DNA of 64,000 bases, taken from Pseudomonas tolaasii NCPPB 2192. GTDB lineage: Bacteria > Pseudomonadota > Gammaproteobacteria > Pseudomonadales > Pseudomonadaceae. The stretch lies in contig NZ_PHHD01000001.1 in NCBI RefSeq assembly GCF_002813445.1, positions 2,046,001-2,110,000 on the forward strand. Reading direction: 5' to 3'. Below the pieces are notes generated by a model. It was not told where the DNA came from. It searched no databases and saw only the letters and a program-made list of their open reading frames with translations. Positions 8,059 to 16,936 of this stretch are shown in pieces. The position numbers and the translations under genes are program-made. Every line of letters begins with the position of its first letter. Position 1 is the stretch's first letter.

Positions 8059-10140
8059 TTAGAAGGTGTATTCCGCCCCGGCTCCGGCGTACCACGAGCG
8101 GCCCGGCGCGGCTTCGTAATAGCGCGAGTTGCCGTCGCCGACGATCACCGAGCCGACGTATTGGCGGTCGAGCAGGTTGTCCAGGCGCAGGGTCTGGTGG
8201 AAGGTCCAGTGTTCCACCTTTTGCTCGAAGCGGGCGCGCCAGTTGAACACGCTGTAGCCGGAGGCGGCGCGTTGGGTGTTGGTGTCTTCGACATAGACCT
8301 TGCTGCGGTACATGCCTTCCAGGCCTGTGCTGACCCAGTCGCGGGGCTTCCAGTTGAGTTCGGCGAACAGCGTGGTTTGCGGCACGCCGGGGAGGTCGTT
8401 GCCCTTGTCGATGGTTTTCCCGCTGTTGGTGAAGTCGCTGTCGTAGGTGGCTTGCAGGCGGGTGTAGGCCAGGTTGGTGCTCCAGTGTTCGCTGAGCTGG
8501 CTTTCCAGGCCCAGTTCAAAGCCACGGCGCAGGGTGCGGCCGGCGTTTTGGTAGGTGGTACGCCCGCCAACGGATTGCTGCACCACCAGTTCGTCGTCGG
8601 TGGTGATCTGGAACACCGCGGCGTTCAGGCGCGTGTCCTGGCCGATGCGGGCTTTCAAGCCGATTTCCAGTTGCTTGCTGACCGACGGCTTGAGCGCGAA
8701 GTTGAAGCCGTTGGCGGTGCTCGAGTACGCCGACTCGGCCTGGGTCGGGGTTTCGAAGCCTTTGCCCGCGGTCACATAACCGTGCAGGTCCGGGGTGAAG
8801 GCGTACATGACGCTGACCGACGGCGAGTTCTGTTGATAAGTCTTGCTGCCGCTGTCGTTGCCGTCGCTGAGGAAGTGGTCATCCACGTCCATCGTCATGG
8901 TGCTGTGACGCAGGCCGGCTTGCAGGGTCCACTCGCCCAGCAGCCAATTGGCTTGCACAAACGGGTCGAGGCTGGTGGCGGTGTCGATTTCATCGCGGCC
9001 CAGCGCACCTTTTACGCCATGCACGCCGTTGAGGGTGTTGGAGTAGCCCTGGCGGTCGTCCTGGCTGCGGTCGTAGTCGAGGCCGGTGATCAGGGTCAAG
9101 TCGCCGGGGGCGCGGGTGATGGGTTGCAGCCAGTGGAGGGAGCCGCCGTAGAATTTACGCTCGAAATCCACAACACCGCCGCGCTTGTCGGCCGGGGTGC
9201 CGCCGGGAATCGACAGATACTGAATCACACTCCGGCGCCCCGTGTAAGCGTTCACTTGCAGGGTCGCATCGCCGAAATAACGCTCGTAATTGAGGCCTAT
9301 TTGCTGATGATCGATGCTTTTGCGCGTGTTGTACGTCAGCGCGGCCGGTGCCACCGAACGCGGGTCAGCCTTGTACGCTTCCCACGTCTGCCCCAGCGGG
9401 TCCTGCGTGCCGTTCTGCTCCAGGCTGCTGTAGATCAGTGCCAGCTTGCTGTCGTCGTCCGGCTGGACGTTGAGCTTGGCGAAAGTCTGGTCGCGCCGCG
9501 CGCTGCTGTGGTCGCGGTAGCCGTTGGTGTCCATGCGCGAGGCGTCGAGCACAAAGCCTGCGCCATTCGCCGAGCCCTCGGCAGTCAGGTGGTTCTTGTT
9601 CAGGCCGTCGCTGCCCACCAGCGTCTCGGCGCCGATGCGCGGCGGGCCTTCGCCGTCGCGGGAAAACATCTGGATCACGCCCCCGGCATTGCTGCCATAT
9701 AGCGTGGCGGCAGGGCCGCGCAGTACTTCGATGCGCTCGGCGGTGTCGAGGTTGAAGGTGGCCGCCTGGCCCTGGCCATCCGGGGTGCTGGCGGGAATGC
9801 CGTCGGCAATCAACTTGATACCGCGCACGCCGAAGGCCGAGCGGGCGCCGAAGCCGCGGGAGGAGATTTGCAGGTCCTGCGCATAGTTCTGGCGGTTCTG
9901 TACCACCAGGCCGGGCACGCGGGACAGGGCTTCGGAAGCGTTGATGCCGAGTTGGCCGTCGCTGATCTGTTCATGGCTGACGCTGTCGACCGAGTAGGGC
10001 AGGTCGAACGTTGGGCTGGCGCTGCGCGAGCCGGTGACCACGCTGGGGTCGAGGACCAGGGCGTTGTCGTCGGCGCGGGCGGTGTCACACAGGGCGAGCA
10101 AGCCGGGCAGCAGCAGGGTGAAGCGGGTGAGGGTGTTCAT
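8059..10140 (-). CDS. pqqU: TonB-dependent outer-membrane receptor, YncD/PqqU type
   Basis: A 693-residue receptor: signal peptide (residues 1-24, ending ARA), TonB-box-like start LVLDPSVVTG, plug domain with VPGLVVQNRQNYAQDLQIS and RGFGARSAFGVRGIKL (about residues 68-105) and IEVLRGPAATLYGSNAGG, then a 22-strand barrel ending in the aromatic residue of AGAEYTF. As I recall E. coli YncD, the plug and the stretches YNTRKSID, GKGFETPT and GSVIV.GN.RYYE.APGR match it closely. YncD (renamed PqqU) takes up pyrroloquinoline quinone. PQQ as ligand is therefore an inference from the family. ATG at 10140 preferred over a TTG one codon earlier. Confidence 0.88.
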   Translation of the reverse strand: MNTLTRFTLLLPGLLALCDTARADDNALVLDPSVVTGSRSASPTFDLPYSVDSVSHEQISDGQLGINASEALSRVPGLVVQNRQNYAQDLQISSRGFGARSAFGVRGIKLIADGIPASTPDGQGQAATFNLDTAERIEVLRGPAATLYGSNAGGVIQMFSRDGEGPPRIGAETLVGSDGLNKNHLTAEGSANGAGFVLDASRMDTNGYRDHSSARRDQTFAKLNVQPDDDSKLALIYSSLEQNGTQDPLGQTWEAYKADPRSVAPAALTYNTRKSIDHQQIGLNYERYFGDATLQVNAYTGRRSVIQYLSIPGGTPADKRGGVVDFERKFYGGSLHWLQPITRAPGDLTLITGLDYDRSQDDRQGYSNTLNGVHGVKGALGRDEIDTATSLDPFVQANWLLGEWTLQAGLRHSTMTMDVDDHFLSDGNDSGSKTYQQNSPSVSVMYAFTPDLHGYVTAGKGFETPTQAESAYSSTANGFNFALKPSVSKQLEIGLKARIGQDTRLNAAVFQITTDDELVVQQSVGGRTTYQNAGRTLRRGFELGLESQLSEHWSTNLAYTRLQATYDSDFTNSGKTIDKGNDLPGVPQTTLFAELNWKPRDWVSTGLEGMYRSKVYVEDTNTQRAASGYSVFNWRARFEQKVEHWTFHQTLRLDNLLDRQYVGSVIVGDGNSRYYEAAPGRSWYAGAGAEYTF

Positions 10141-10218
10141 CAATCAGCCATAATCCGTGGCGTTACTTAAGGTGTTAACGCGCAAAAGGGCGCGAGTTTA
10201 GTGGCTCGGGCGATTTTT

Positions 10219-10234
10219 ATCATTTGGGAATGAT
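10219..10234. promoter_or_regulatory. Inverted repeat in the pqqU / lipoprotein divergent region
   Basis: A perfect dyad ATCATT-TGGG-AATGAT lies in the 185-base region between the receptor gene and the YceK-type gene, 79 bases upstream of the receptor start. It has some likeness to half sites of Fur boxes, but the arms are arranged outward, so Fur binding is not established. The rest of the region shows no clear hexamers. Confidence 0.25.
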
Positions 10235-10325
10235 CCTACGCTGCCAATGGTCTGCCCGCGTGGGGTCTTCAGAGGCTTCGATGTTAGCTTGGTCGGCATT
10301 GTTGACGGATCAAAAGGAGAGAGGC

Positions 10326-10682
10326 ATGAAGAATCTGTCGAACATCCTCTGGGGTGTCGTGTGTTTATCGCTGGCAGGCTGCGGCACGATCAATACTGTT
10401 TTTCGCCCTGACGCCGTGGCCAGCCAGGATCTCAAGGATTCGCGCAGTCATTGCGAAAATGTGCCACGAATCTACAGTGGCGTTATTTACAACTTTTGTA
10501 CGCTCAATGGTGAGCCTGCACCCGACAAAAGCCTGAAGGATAAAAGCCTTGGGGATCATGCTGGCATGGCCTTACCGTTCGTCGCTGTCGACGCGGTAGC
10601 CTCTGGCGTCCTGGACACCCTGGTTCTGCCCTACACGATTTACCGTCAAAGCAACGACGGCAGCATAGAGATCTATCGCTAG
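10326..10682 (+). CDS. YceK/YidQ-family small lipoprotein
   Basis: A 118-residue lipoprotein with a signal peptide and lipobox LAGC (Cys19), followed by GTINTVF and the family core HCENVPRIYSGVIYNFCTLNG, then a hydrophobic patch LPFVAVDAVASGVLDTLVLP and YTIYRQSN.GSIEI near the end. This is the YceK/YidQ (DUF1375) family, of unknown function, expected in the outer or inner membrane. The start at 10326 follows GGAGAGAG; a longer frame from 10224 lacks such a site and has no signal peptide. It is monocistronic and may mark the edge of the accessory block before the LPS locus. Confidence 0.87.
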   Translation: MKNLSNILWGVVCLSLAGCGTINTVFRPDAVASQDLKDSRSHCENVPRIYSGVIYNFCTLNGEPAPDKSLKDKSLGDHAGMALPFVAVDAVASGVLDTLVLPYTIYRQSNDGSIEIYR

Positions 10683-10717
10683 TCCTCGCTGCTAACAGCT
10701 TCCCCCTGCTTTTAAGT

Positions 10718-10723
10718 TATAAT
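10718..10723 (+). promoter_or_regulatory. Candidate -10 (TATAAT) for the LPS outer-core operon
   Basis: A consensus TATAAT lies 92 bases upstream of the carbamoyltransferase start, in the only gap before a long run of overlapping genes. No good -35 hexamer is seen at 16-18 bases spacing, so the call rests on the -10 and on position. Confidence 0.4.
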
Positions 10724-10814
10724 CCCGCCCTTTAGCTGTTTCCTGCCCAGGCGGGAAGCACACTTTTTTCAGGCGCGACCCGCCTGCATGCAGACTAAAA
10801 GAGGCTAGACCCCT

Positions 10815-12572
10815 GTGGCATTGACGATTCTTGGCCTGTCCGGCGCCCTTAGCCATGATCCTTCCGCAGCCCTGTATATCGACGGCAAGCTGATTGCGGC
10901 CGCCGAAGAAGAGCGCTTCGTACGCGACAAACATGCAAAGAACCGCATGCCCTACGAATCGGCGAAGTTCTGCCTGGAACAGGCCGGTATCAAGCCTTCC
11001 GACGTTGACGTAGTGGCGATCCCGTTCGCCCCGATCAGCTTGTTCGGCGAGGCGCGCTGGCACTATGCCAAGCGTTACTGGTACGCCCCGGACCGCGCCC
11101 TTGACGCGATCCTGATGGGCAACCGTCGCTACAAGCGCTATCGCAACAAGATCGTCTGGTGCCTGGAGCAACTGGGCTTCGATCCGAAGAAAATCAAGAT
11201 CGAGCCGGTTGAACACCACCTGGCACACGCCTCCAGCGCCTACCACTGCTCGGGCTTCCAGGAAAAAACCGCAATCCTGGGCATCGACGGCAAGGGCGAG
11301 TACGCCACCACCTTCTTCGGCTACGGCGAAAACGGCAAGATTCACAAGATCAAGGAATTCTACGATCCGGACTCCCTCGGCGGCCTGTACGGCGCGATCA
11401 CCGAGTTCCTCGGTTTCGAGATGCTCGACGGCGAGTTCAAGGTCATGGGCATGGCGCCGTACGGCGATGCCAGCAAATACGATTTCTCGCGTCTGGCGTC
11501 CTTTGAAAACGGCGAGTTGGTGATCAACACCGACTACGCCAACGTCATCGGCCTGCGCCGCTATAAAGAGAAGGGCAAAGGTTTCTACTTCTCGCCGAAG
11601 CTGATCGAGTGGCTGGGGCCGAAGCGCGAAGGCGATATCGCCGACGAGCCGTACATCCATTACGCCGCCAGCATGCAGGCGCTGTTCGAGAAACTGGCCC
11701 TGCAGATGATCGACCATTACCTGGGCGACATCCTCAAGGACACCGGCAAGCTGGCCTTCGCCGGCGGTTGCGCGCTGAACGTGAAGCTGAACCAGAAAAT
11801 CATCGCCCGTGACGACGTGAAAGAGCTGTTCGTGCAGCCGGCGTCCGGTGATGCCGGTACTGCGGTGGGTGCGGCGGCCTACGTGTCCCACGCCCGTGGC
11901 GTGCCGGTGGAGAAGATGGAGCACGTCTACCTCGGCCCGTCCTACAGCAACGAAGACGTGATTGCCGCGTGCGCCAAGCACGAGAGCAAGCCGAACTGGC
12001 GCAAGATCGAAAACATGCCGCAGCGCATCGCCAAAATCATGGTCGACGGCAACCCGGTGGCCTGGTTCCAGGGGCGCATGGAGTTTGGTCCGCGTGCCTT
12101 GGGCGGTCGTTCGATCATCGGTTGCCCGAGCGCCACCGGCGTGGCCGACCGTATCAACCACCAGATCAAGTTCCGCGAGCGCTGGAGGCCTTTCTGCCCG
12201 TCGATGCTCGATACCGTGGCGCCGCAGATGATCAAGGTCGACCACCCGGCGCCGTTCATGACCTTCACCTTTGAAGTGGCCGAAGAGTGGAAAACCCGCG
12301 TGCCGGAAGTGGTCCATGAAGATGGCACCTCCCGCGCCCAGGTGCTCAAGCGCGAGTACAACCCGCGCTACTACGACATGATGAAAGAGCTGGAAGTGCT
12401 GACTGGCAACGGCGTGTCGCTGAACACCTCGCTCAACCGTCGTGGCGAAGCGATGATCTGCTCGCCGACCGACGCGCTGAACATGTTCTTCGGCTCCGAC
12501 CTGCAGTACCTGATCATGGAAGACATCCTGGTCGTCAAAGACGGCGTGGACCCTTATGACACGGTCGGCTGA
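10815..12572 (+). CDS. wapO: LPS-core O-carbamoyltransferase (NodU/CmcH family)
   Basis: A 585-residue carbamoyltransferase. The N-terminal ASKHA-fold half starts TILGLSGALSHDPSAALY and AAAEEERF, with the catalytic-region motif EHHLAHASSAY (about residue 135) and GIDGKGEYATTFFG; the C-terminal half has FGPRALGGRSIIG and RWRPFCPSML, both diagnostic. In Pseudomonas the homologue (PA5005, WapO) carbamoylates heptose II of the LPS inner core using carbamoyl phosphate. Start is GTG at 10815, preceded by AGAGG. It heads a run of seven genes whose ends mostly overlap, beginning with a 17-base overlap with the next glycosyltransferase gene. Confidence 0.9.
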   Translation: MALTILGLSGALSHDPSAALYIDGKLIAAAEEERFVRDKHAKNRMPYESAKFCLEQAGIKPSDVDVVAIPFAPISLFGEARWHYAKRYWYAPDRALDAILMGNRRYKRYRNKIVWCLEQLGFDPKKIKIEPVEHHLAHASSAYHCSGFQEKTAILGIDGKGEYATTFFGYGENGKIHKIKEFYDPDSLGGLYGAITEFLGFEMLDGEFKVMGMAPYGDASKYDFSRLASFENGELVINTDYANVIGLRRYKEKGKGFYFSPKLIEWLGPKREGDIADEPYIHYAASMQALFEKLALQMIDHYLGDILKDTGKLAFAGGCALNVKLNQKIIARDDVKELFVQPASGDAGTAVGAAAYVSHARGVPVEKMEHVYLGPSYSNEDVIAACAKHESKPNWRKIENMPQRIAKIMVDGNPVAWFQGRMEFGPRALGGRSIIGCPSATGVADRINHQIKFRERWRPFCPSMLDTVAPQMIKVDHPAPFMTFTFEVAEEWKTRVPEVVHEDGTSRAQVLKREYNPRYYDMMKELEVLTGNGVSLNTSLNRRGEAMICSPTDALNMFFGSDLQYLIMEDILVVKDGVDPYDTVG

Positions 12573-13686
12573 GCGCCACGTCCTGCAGTTCTGCCACGGC
12601 TATGACGGGCCGTTTCTGGACTGCGCGCGTCAGTACGCGAGCCTGTTCGCAGGCTCCGGCTACAAGGTGACCACGGTGTTTCTCACCGGAGCCGCCGACC
12701 CTGATGTCGCCGCCGGGTGTGCCAGTGACGAAGTGTTGTTCATGGAATACAGCTCCAAGGCCATTCGTGGCCTGAAGCTCGGTGCCATCCGTGAACTTCG
12801 CAAGATTGCTGCGTCGCGCAATTTCAGCTTTTGCATCGCGCACCGATTCAAGCCGATCTATATCGCACTGCTGGCCACGCGCCTGTCGGTGATCGGCGTG
12901 CATCACGCGTTTGGTGATTACAAGCGCCGGACCCGCACGTTGTTTGCGTCAATTTTCCGCAAGCGCCTGAGCCTGCTCGGCGTGTCGGACGCGGTGCGTG
13001 ATGAAATGCGCCGTTGCCTGCCGGCCTGGCCGGCGGCACGCATTCAGACCTTGTACAACCGCATCGACGTCGACGCCTTGCAGGCTACGCAGGTTTCGGC
13101 GGAGGCTGCGCGTGATGCACTGGGTTTGTCCCCGGATGAGTGGGTAGTCGGTAACGTCGGCCGCCTGCACCCGGACAAGGACCAGGCCACCCTGCTCAAG
13201 GGCTTTGCCCTGGCGTTGCCGCATCTGCCGGCTGAAAGTCGTCTGGCGATTCTCGGTACCGGGCGCCTGGAAAAAGACCTCAAGTCCCTGGCCCGCGAGC
13301 TGCAGATTGCCGACCGCGTGTCGTTCCTCGGCCAGGTGCCGGACGCGCGGCGTTATTTCCGCGCATTCGATGCGTTTGCCCTGAGCTCCGACCACGAACC
13401 CTTCGGCATGGTGCTGCTGGAAGCCATGGCGGCCGGTGTGCCGCTGCTCGCTACCTCCTGTGGCGGCGCCCGCGAAGTGGTCGAAGGCGTAGGCATTCTG
13501 TTTCCGTTTGGCGATGCCGAGCACTTGGGTCAAGGGCTACGTCATCTGGCGGCCATGGACCGTCAACAACAACAGCAATGTGCCGAAATGATGCTTGAAC
13601 GCCTGCACGAGCGTTTCTCGGATGAGGCGGTACGCGCGACCTTCTGGCAGTTGCCCCACGTAATTGAACTGACCGCGAGGGCTTGA
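12556..13686 (+). CDS. wapH: LPS-core glycosyltransferase family 4
   Basis: A 376-residue GT-B enzyme. The N-terminal Rossmann half starts VLQFCHGYDGPFLDCARQYA and has HRFKPIYIA; the donor-binding half contains GNVGRLHPDKDQATLLKGF (about residue 195) and SSDHEPFGMVLLEAMAAGVP, the EX7E-type motif of GT4 enzymes. Position between the carbamoyltransferase and mig-14 matches P. aeruginosa PA5004 (WapH), which adds a glucose to the outer core. The start overlaps the carbamoyltransferase end by 17 bases. The exact sugar in this strain is not provable from sequence. Confidence 0.88.
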   Translation: MTRSAERHVLQFCHGYDGPFLDCARQYASLFAGSGYKVTTVFLTGAADPDVAAGCASDEVLFMEYSSKAIRGLKLGAIRELRKIAASRNFSFCIAHRFKPIYIALLATRLSVIGVHHAFGDYKRRTRTLFASIFRKRLSLLGVSDAVRDEMRRCLPAWPAARIQTLYNRIDVDALQATQVSAEAARDALGLSPDEWVVGNVGRLHPDKDQATLLKGFALALPHLPAESRLAILGTGRLEKDLKSLARELQIADRVSFLGQVPDARRYFRAFDAFALSSDHEPFGMVLLEAMAAGVPLLATSCGGAREVVEGVGILFPFGDAEHLGQGLRHLAAMDRQQQQQCAEMMLERLHERFSDEAVRATFWQLPHVIELTARA

Positions 13687-14582
13687 TGCTCAATCGATTC
13701 CAAGGCTGGCGCGAGCGTGGCTGGTCCGTCGTTGATGCGTCTGTCTACAGCGAAGCGTGGCAGCGTTTCGGTGGCAGTGTGGCGACCCATCCGCAGGTGG
13801 TCGAGCGACTGGCCGGGCTGGCTGACATCCCCGTTCGCTATCTGGCGTGGGAGCAGGGCGGCGAGCTCAAGGCGAGCATTGCGACCTGGGGCCAGGACCT
13901 GGCCCTGTCCAAGGATGTGCTCAAGCGCCATGGCAAAAAAGGCTTGTTCGACTTGGGCAATGCCGAGTTGATCCTGCCCGCCGCCGCCGATGCCCAGGTT
14001 CCCTTGCGCCACCGTGGCCGTTACGTGTCGGCCCTCAATGAAGGCCGCTTCGCCGGCCTCAAGCTTCAAACCGAACAACTGGCCATGGCCCGCAGCCCTG
14101 AAGAGCTGTCGAAAAAGTTTCGCTACAACCAACGCCGTGAACTGCGCTTGCTGGAAGAGGCGGGCGGCGTAGTGCGTGCGGTCCAGGAATTTTCCAGTAC
14201 AGAGCTCGCGGCGATCTACTGCGATTTGTTCCTGCGCCGCTGGGGCTTTCCCGCAACGGGCGCCGAACGCATGGCGCAGGTGATCGAGCTGTTGCGCGAA
14301 TGGTTGATCGGTTCTGTGATTTTCCTCAACGATGCACCCATCGCTATTCAGCTGGTGTATCGCGTTGAAGCGCCCGAGTGGGTCAGCGTCGAGTACATCA
14401 ACGGGGGTGTAGACCCCGAGACCCGCGCGTTCAGCCCCGGCAGCGTGCTGAGCTTCCTCAATACGCAAAGTGCCTGGGAGCAGGCGCGGGAAGTGGGCAA
14501 GCCGCTGCGCTTTTCGTTTGGCCGCGCTGACCGCGAGTACAAGGACCGATGGTGCAACCCTGTGCCGGTATTCAGAACATGA
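13686..14582 (+). CDS. mig-14: Mig-14 family protein
   Basis: A 298-residue protein of the Mig-14 family (acyl-CoA N-acyltransferase-like, FemAB-type fold), with FRYNQRRELRLLEEAGG (about residues 140-157), GSVIFLNDAPIAIQLVYR and a C-terminal FSFGRADREYKDRWCN. Mig-14 is linked to resistance to antimicrobial peptides and macrophage survival in Salmonella; the Pseudomonas homologue is PA5003. The ATG shares one base with the wapH stop (TGATG); a TTG one codon earlier is less likely. Biochemical activity is not known; placement suggests a role in LPS modification. Confidence 0.87.
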   Translation: MLNRFQGWRERGWSVVDASVYSEAWQRFGGSVATHPQVVERLAGLADIPVRYLAWEQGGELKASIATWGQDLALSKDVLKRHGKKGLFDLGNAELILPAAADAQVPLRHRGRYVSALNEGRFAGLKLQTEQLAMARSPEELSKKFRYNQRRELRLLEEAGGVVRAVQEFSSTELAAIYCDLFLRRWGFPATGAERMAQVIELLREWLIGSVIFLNDAPIAIQLVYRVEAPEWVSVEYINGGVDPETRAFSPGSVLSFLNTQSAWEQAREVGKPLRFSFGRADREYKDRWCNPVPVFRT

Positions 14583-15994
14583 GTGAGTCCATAAGCCGCA
14601 AGCAGGCGTTGCTCAAGCGCCATCGCCGCAATAAGCGCATCAGCCTGCTGGTGGGATTGTTGGTGTTGATCGGCGTGGGCGTGCTGGTAGCCTGGTGGTT
14701 GCCACTGGTGTTGGCCGTGCTGGCGTGGGTCGCTCACGAGGCGTGGTTTGCCGACCACCTTTTCTACTCGCCCAAGGACGACTATCAGTATCAATTCGCG
14801 GCGGATACCGAACAGCCAAAGGTCAGCCTGAAACAGGGCCGGCTGGTGCTGGATCAGCCGGTGACGCTGGCCGGCGATGAAACACTGATTCTGGCGGTGC
14901 GCCTCAAAAGCCATTGGTTGGGTCGCTTTATCGACCCTTACGTGACCTTGCCGGAGGGTGACCGCCAGGTGTTTGAGCGCGGCGTGAATGGCCTGCGTTA
15001 TTTGAACCTTACAGGCCAGGCGCAAGCGCTTCTGGATGGGCAGTTGCTGTTGCGCAGCCGGTTCTGTCGCGTTCAGGGCCAGCCGGTTCTCTCGGTGTTC
15101 CGCCAGCCTGACGTCCGTCAGCAGCGCGTGATGGTGATTGCCCCTCATGCCGACGACGCCGAACTGGCAGCTTTTGGCCTGTACAGCCAGGCGACGCAGC
15201 CGTGGGTCGTGACGCTCACGGCCGGTGAGATCGAGGCCGAGCAGTATCAACAAATGGGCTTGGGCAGGCCCGACGCTGCGCGTCTCAAGGGCCGCCTGCG
15301 TGCCTGGGACAGCATTGCCGTGCCGCGCTGGGCCGGTGTTCCCCAAGAACATTGTGTGCAGTTGGGCTACTTCTGCCTGCAACTGGCGGCAATGAAGGCT
15401 GAGCCTGACCGTGCAGTGGCCTCGCGGGAAGCCGGGCTGGAGGATATCCGCCTGTTCCGCCAGTTCAACCCCTTCACCTTGCCCGCCGACGCCGATGGCC
15501 GGCCAACCTGGAACAACCTGCTGGCTGACCTTCGCGCCGTGCTGTTGATGGCCCGCCCGGAAGTCATCGTATTGCCTCACGCGGTGCTTGATCCGCATCC
15601 GGATCATATCTGCGCCCAGCAGGCCGTTCTGCAAGCCCTGCAGGGTTTGGAATGGCAGCCGACGACGTTGCTCGGTTACGCCAACCACCTGCATGATAAC
15701 GACCGCTGGCCGATGGGGGATTCGGGCAGTGGTGTCGCTTTGCCACCGTGTTTTGATTCAACGTACACTTTGCAGCCTTATTGCTTGCCGGTGCCTGCGG
15801 ACCGGCAATGTGACAAGGCCATGTCACTTGGCATGATGCATGATTTGCAGCCACGGATGCCGTTCAAGCGGCGCGTGCGGCGGGTCATTCAGCGTTTGCT
15901 GGCTGGAAGGGCCGTCTCGCCCTGGGGTGAGAATGAGTTTTTCCGCAAGGCCGTCCGGCGCCATGAACTCTTTTGGTACATCAACCACAAGTAA
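14579..15994 (+). CDS. dnpA: PIG-L family LPS de-N-acetylase
   Basis: A 471-residue protein with one N-terminal membrane segment (about residues 22-50), a beta-rich middle, and a PIG-L deacetylase domain from about residue 180: VIAPHADDAELAAFG is the zinc-binding H-x-D-D-x-E motif and DPHPDHICAQQAV supplies the further histidines. The P. aeruginosa homologue PA5002 (DnpA) is a de-N-acetylase linked to LPS and to fluoroquinolone persistence. The ATG at 14579 overlaps the mig-14 stop by four bases (ATGA). Acts at the inner membrane on a hexosamine-containing core intermediate, by inference. Confidence 0.9.
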   Translation: MSESISRKQALLKRHRRNKRISLLVGLLVLIGVGVLVAWWLPLVLAVLAWVAHEAWFADHLFYSPKDDYQYQFAADTEQPKVSLKQGRLVLDQPVTLAGDETLILAVRLKSHWLGRFIDPYVTLPEGDRQVFERGVNGLRYLNLTGQAQALLDGQLLLRSRFCRVQGQPVLSVFRQPDVRQQRVMVIAPHADDAELAAFGLYSQATQPWVVTLTAGEIEAEQYQQMGLGRPDAARLKGRLRAWDSIAVPRWAGVPQEHCVQLGYFCLQLAAMKAEPDRAVASREAGLEDIRLFRQFNPFTLPADADGRPTWNNLLADLRAVLLMARPEVIVLPHAVLDPHPDHICAQQAVLQALQGLEWQPTTLLGYANHLHDNDRWPMGDSGSGVALPPCFDSTYTLQPYCLPVPADRQCDKAMSLGMMHDLQPRMPFKRRVRRVIQRLLAGRAVSPWGENEFFRKAVRRHELFWYINHK

Positions 15995-16039
15995 CGTTAC
16001 GCAATGTGTGGAGCGTAGAGTGCTCCAGCAACAACGACA

Positions 16040-16936
16040 GTGAGTCCCCCTGTGATCAACCCGCGCCCCCGCATTCTCTTTCTTATCCCTTACTTCGGCC
16101 GCTGGCCGTTCTGGATGCCGTTTTTTCTCGAAAGCTGCCGGCACAATCCGGATATTGACTGGCTGCTGTTCACTGACTGCCCGATGCCCAACAACGTACC
16201 GGACAATGTCAGGATTGAAAGCATTACCTTTACCGAATATTGCGCGCTGGTCTCGGAGCGTCTGTACATCAACTTTGCGCCGCAAGCGGCCTATAAGTTG
16301 TGCGACATCAAGCCGGCGCTGGGGCATATCCATGCCGATCGCCTGCAAGGGTATGATTTTTGGGCGTTTGGCGACCTGGACCTGGTCTATGGCAACCTGC
16401 GCAATTACTTCACCGCCGAGCGGCTGGCCGGCTACGACTTGTTTTCAACCCATGAACGACGGGTCGCCGGGCATTTGTGCCTGATGCGCAATACCGCCAG
16501 AAAGCGGCATGCGTTCATGCAGATCAAGGATTGGGAAGCGCGTTTTACCGATCAGGCGCATCATGCGCTGGACGAGGGCGCGTTCAGCCGTATTTTCCTG
16601 TGGCGCAAGAACTTCCCGAAACCGCTGTTCGAGTTGGTGGGCAAGTTCAACCCCTGGCGTCGGCGCAGTGAATTCACCGAAGCGTTCAGCACGCCGGGCG
16701 GGGTGATCAAGTGGCATGACGGCAGTGATCGCTTCCCTCATCAATGGTTTTGGCACAATGGCCGCCTGACCAACGACCGGGATGGCGACCGGGAATTTCC
16801 GTATTTTCATTTTGTCTGTTGGAAGCGTAACCAATGGCCGTTACTGCCAGAGCCGCCTGTCGAACACATCGAGGCGCTGGCTGCCGAGACATCCTGGGTT
16901 GTTGATGCCACAGGTTTCCATCGAGGAGAGTTATGA
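16040..16936 (+). CDS. DUF6625 family protein, putative LPS-core glycosyltransferase
   Basis: A 298-residue protein whose N-terminus (ILFLIPYFGRWPFWMPFFLE, then DIDWLLFTDCPMP) and DxD-like FGDLDLVYGNLRNYF (about residue 110) match the DUF6625 family, related in fold to GT-A glycosyltransferases. No enzymatic activity is established. GTG at 16040 is taken as start; GTG at 16052 is possible and neither has a strong ribosome site. It lies 45 bases after dnpA, and its stop overlaps the ssg start by four bases, so it is part of the core operon. I do not recall a counterpart between PA5002 and PA5001 in P. aeruginosa, so it may give a strain-group-specific sugar. Confidence 0.8.
   Translation: MSPPVINPRPRILFLIPYFGRWPFWMPFFLESCRHNPDIDWLLFTDCPMPNNVPDNVRIESITFTEYCALVSERLYINFAPQAAYKLCDIKPALGHIHADRLQGYDFWAFGDLDLVYGNLRNYFTAERLAGYDLFSTHERRVAGHLCLMRNTARKRHAFMQIKDWEARFTDQAHHALDEGAFSRIFLWRKNFPKPLFELVGKFNPWRRRSEFTEAFSTPGGVIKWHDGSDRFPHQWFWHNGRLTNDRDGDREFPYFHFVCWKRNQWPLLPEPPVEHIEALAAETSWVVDATGFHRGEL

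Noticed and set aside
7789..9702. Long open frame (637 codons) on the + strand, antisense to the TonB receptor
   Set aside because: It mirrors the receptor codons; the protein is rich in Val/Gly/Ala/Gln without domains, and the receptor is certain by homology.
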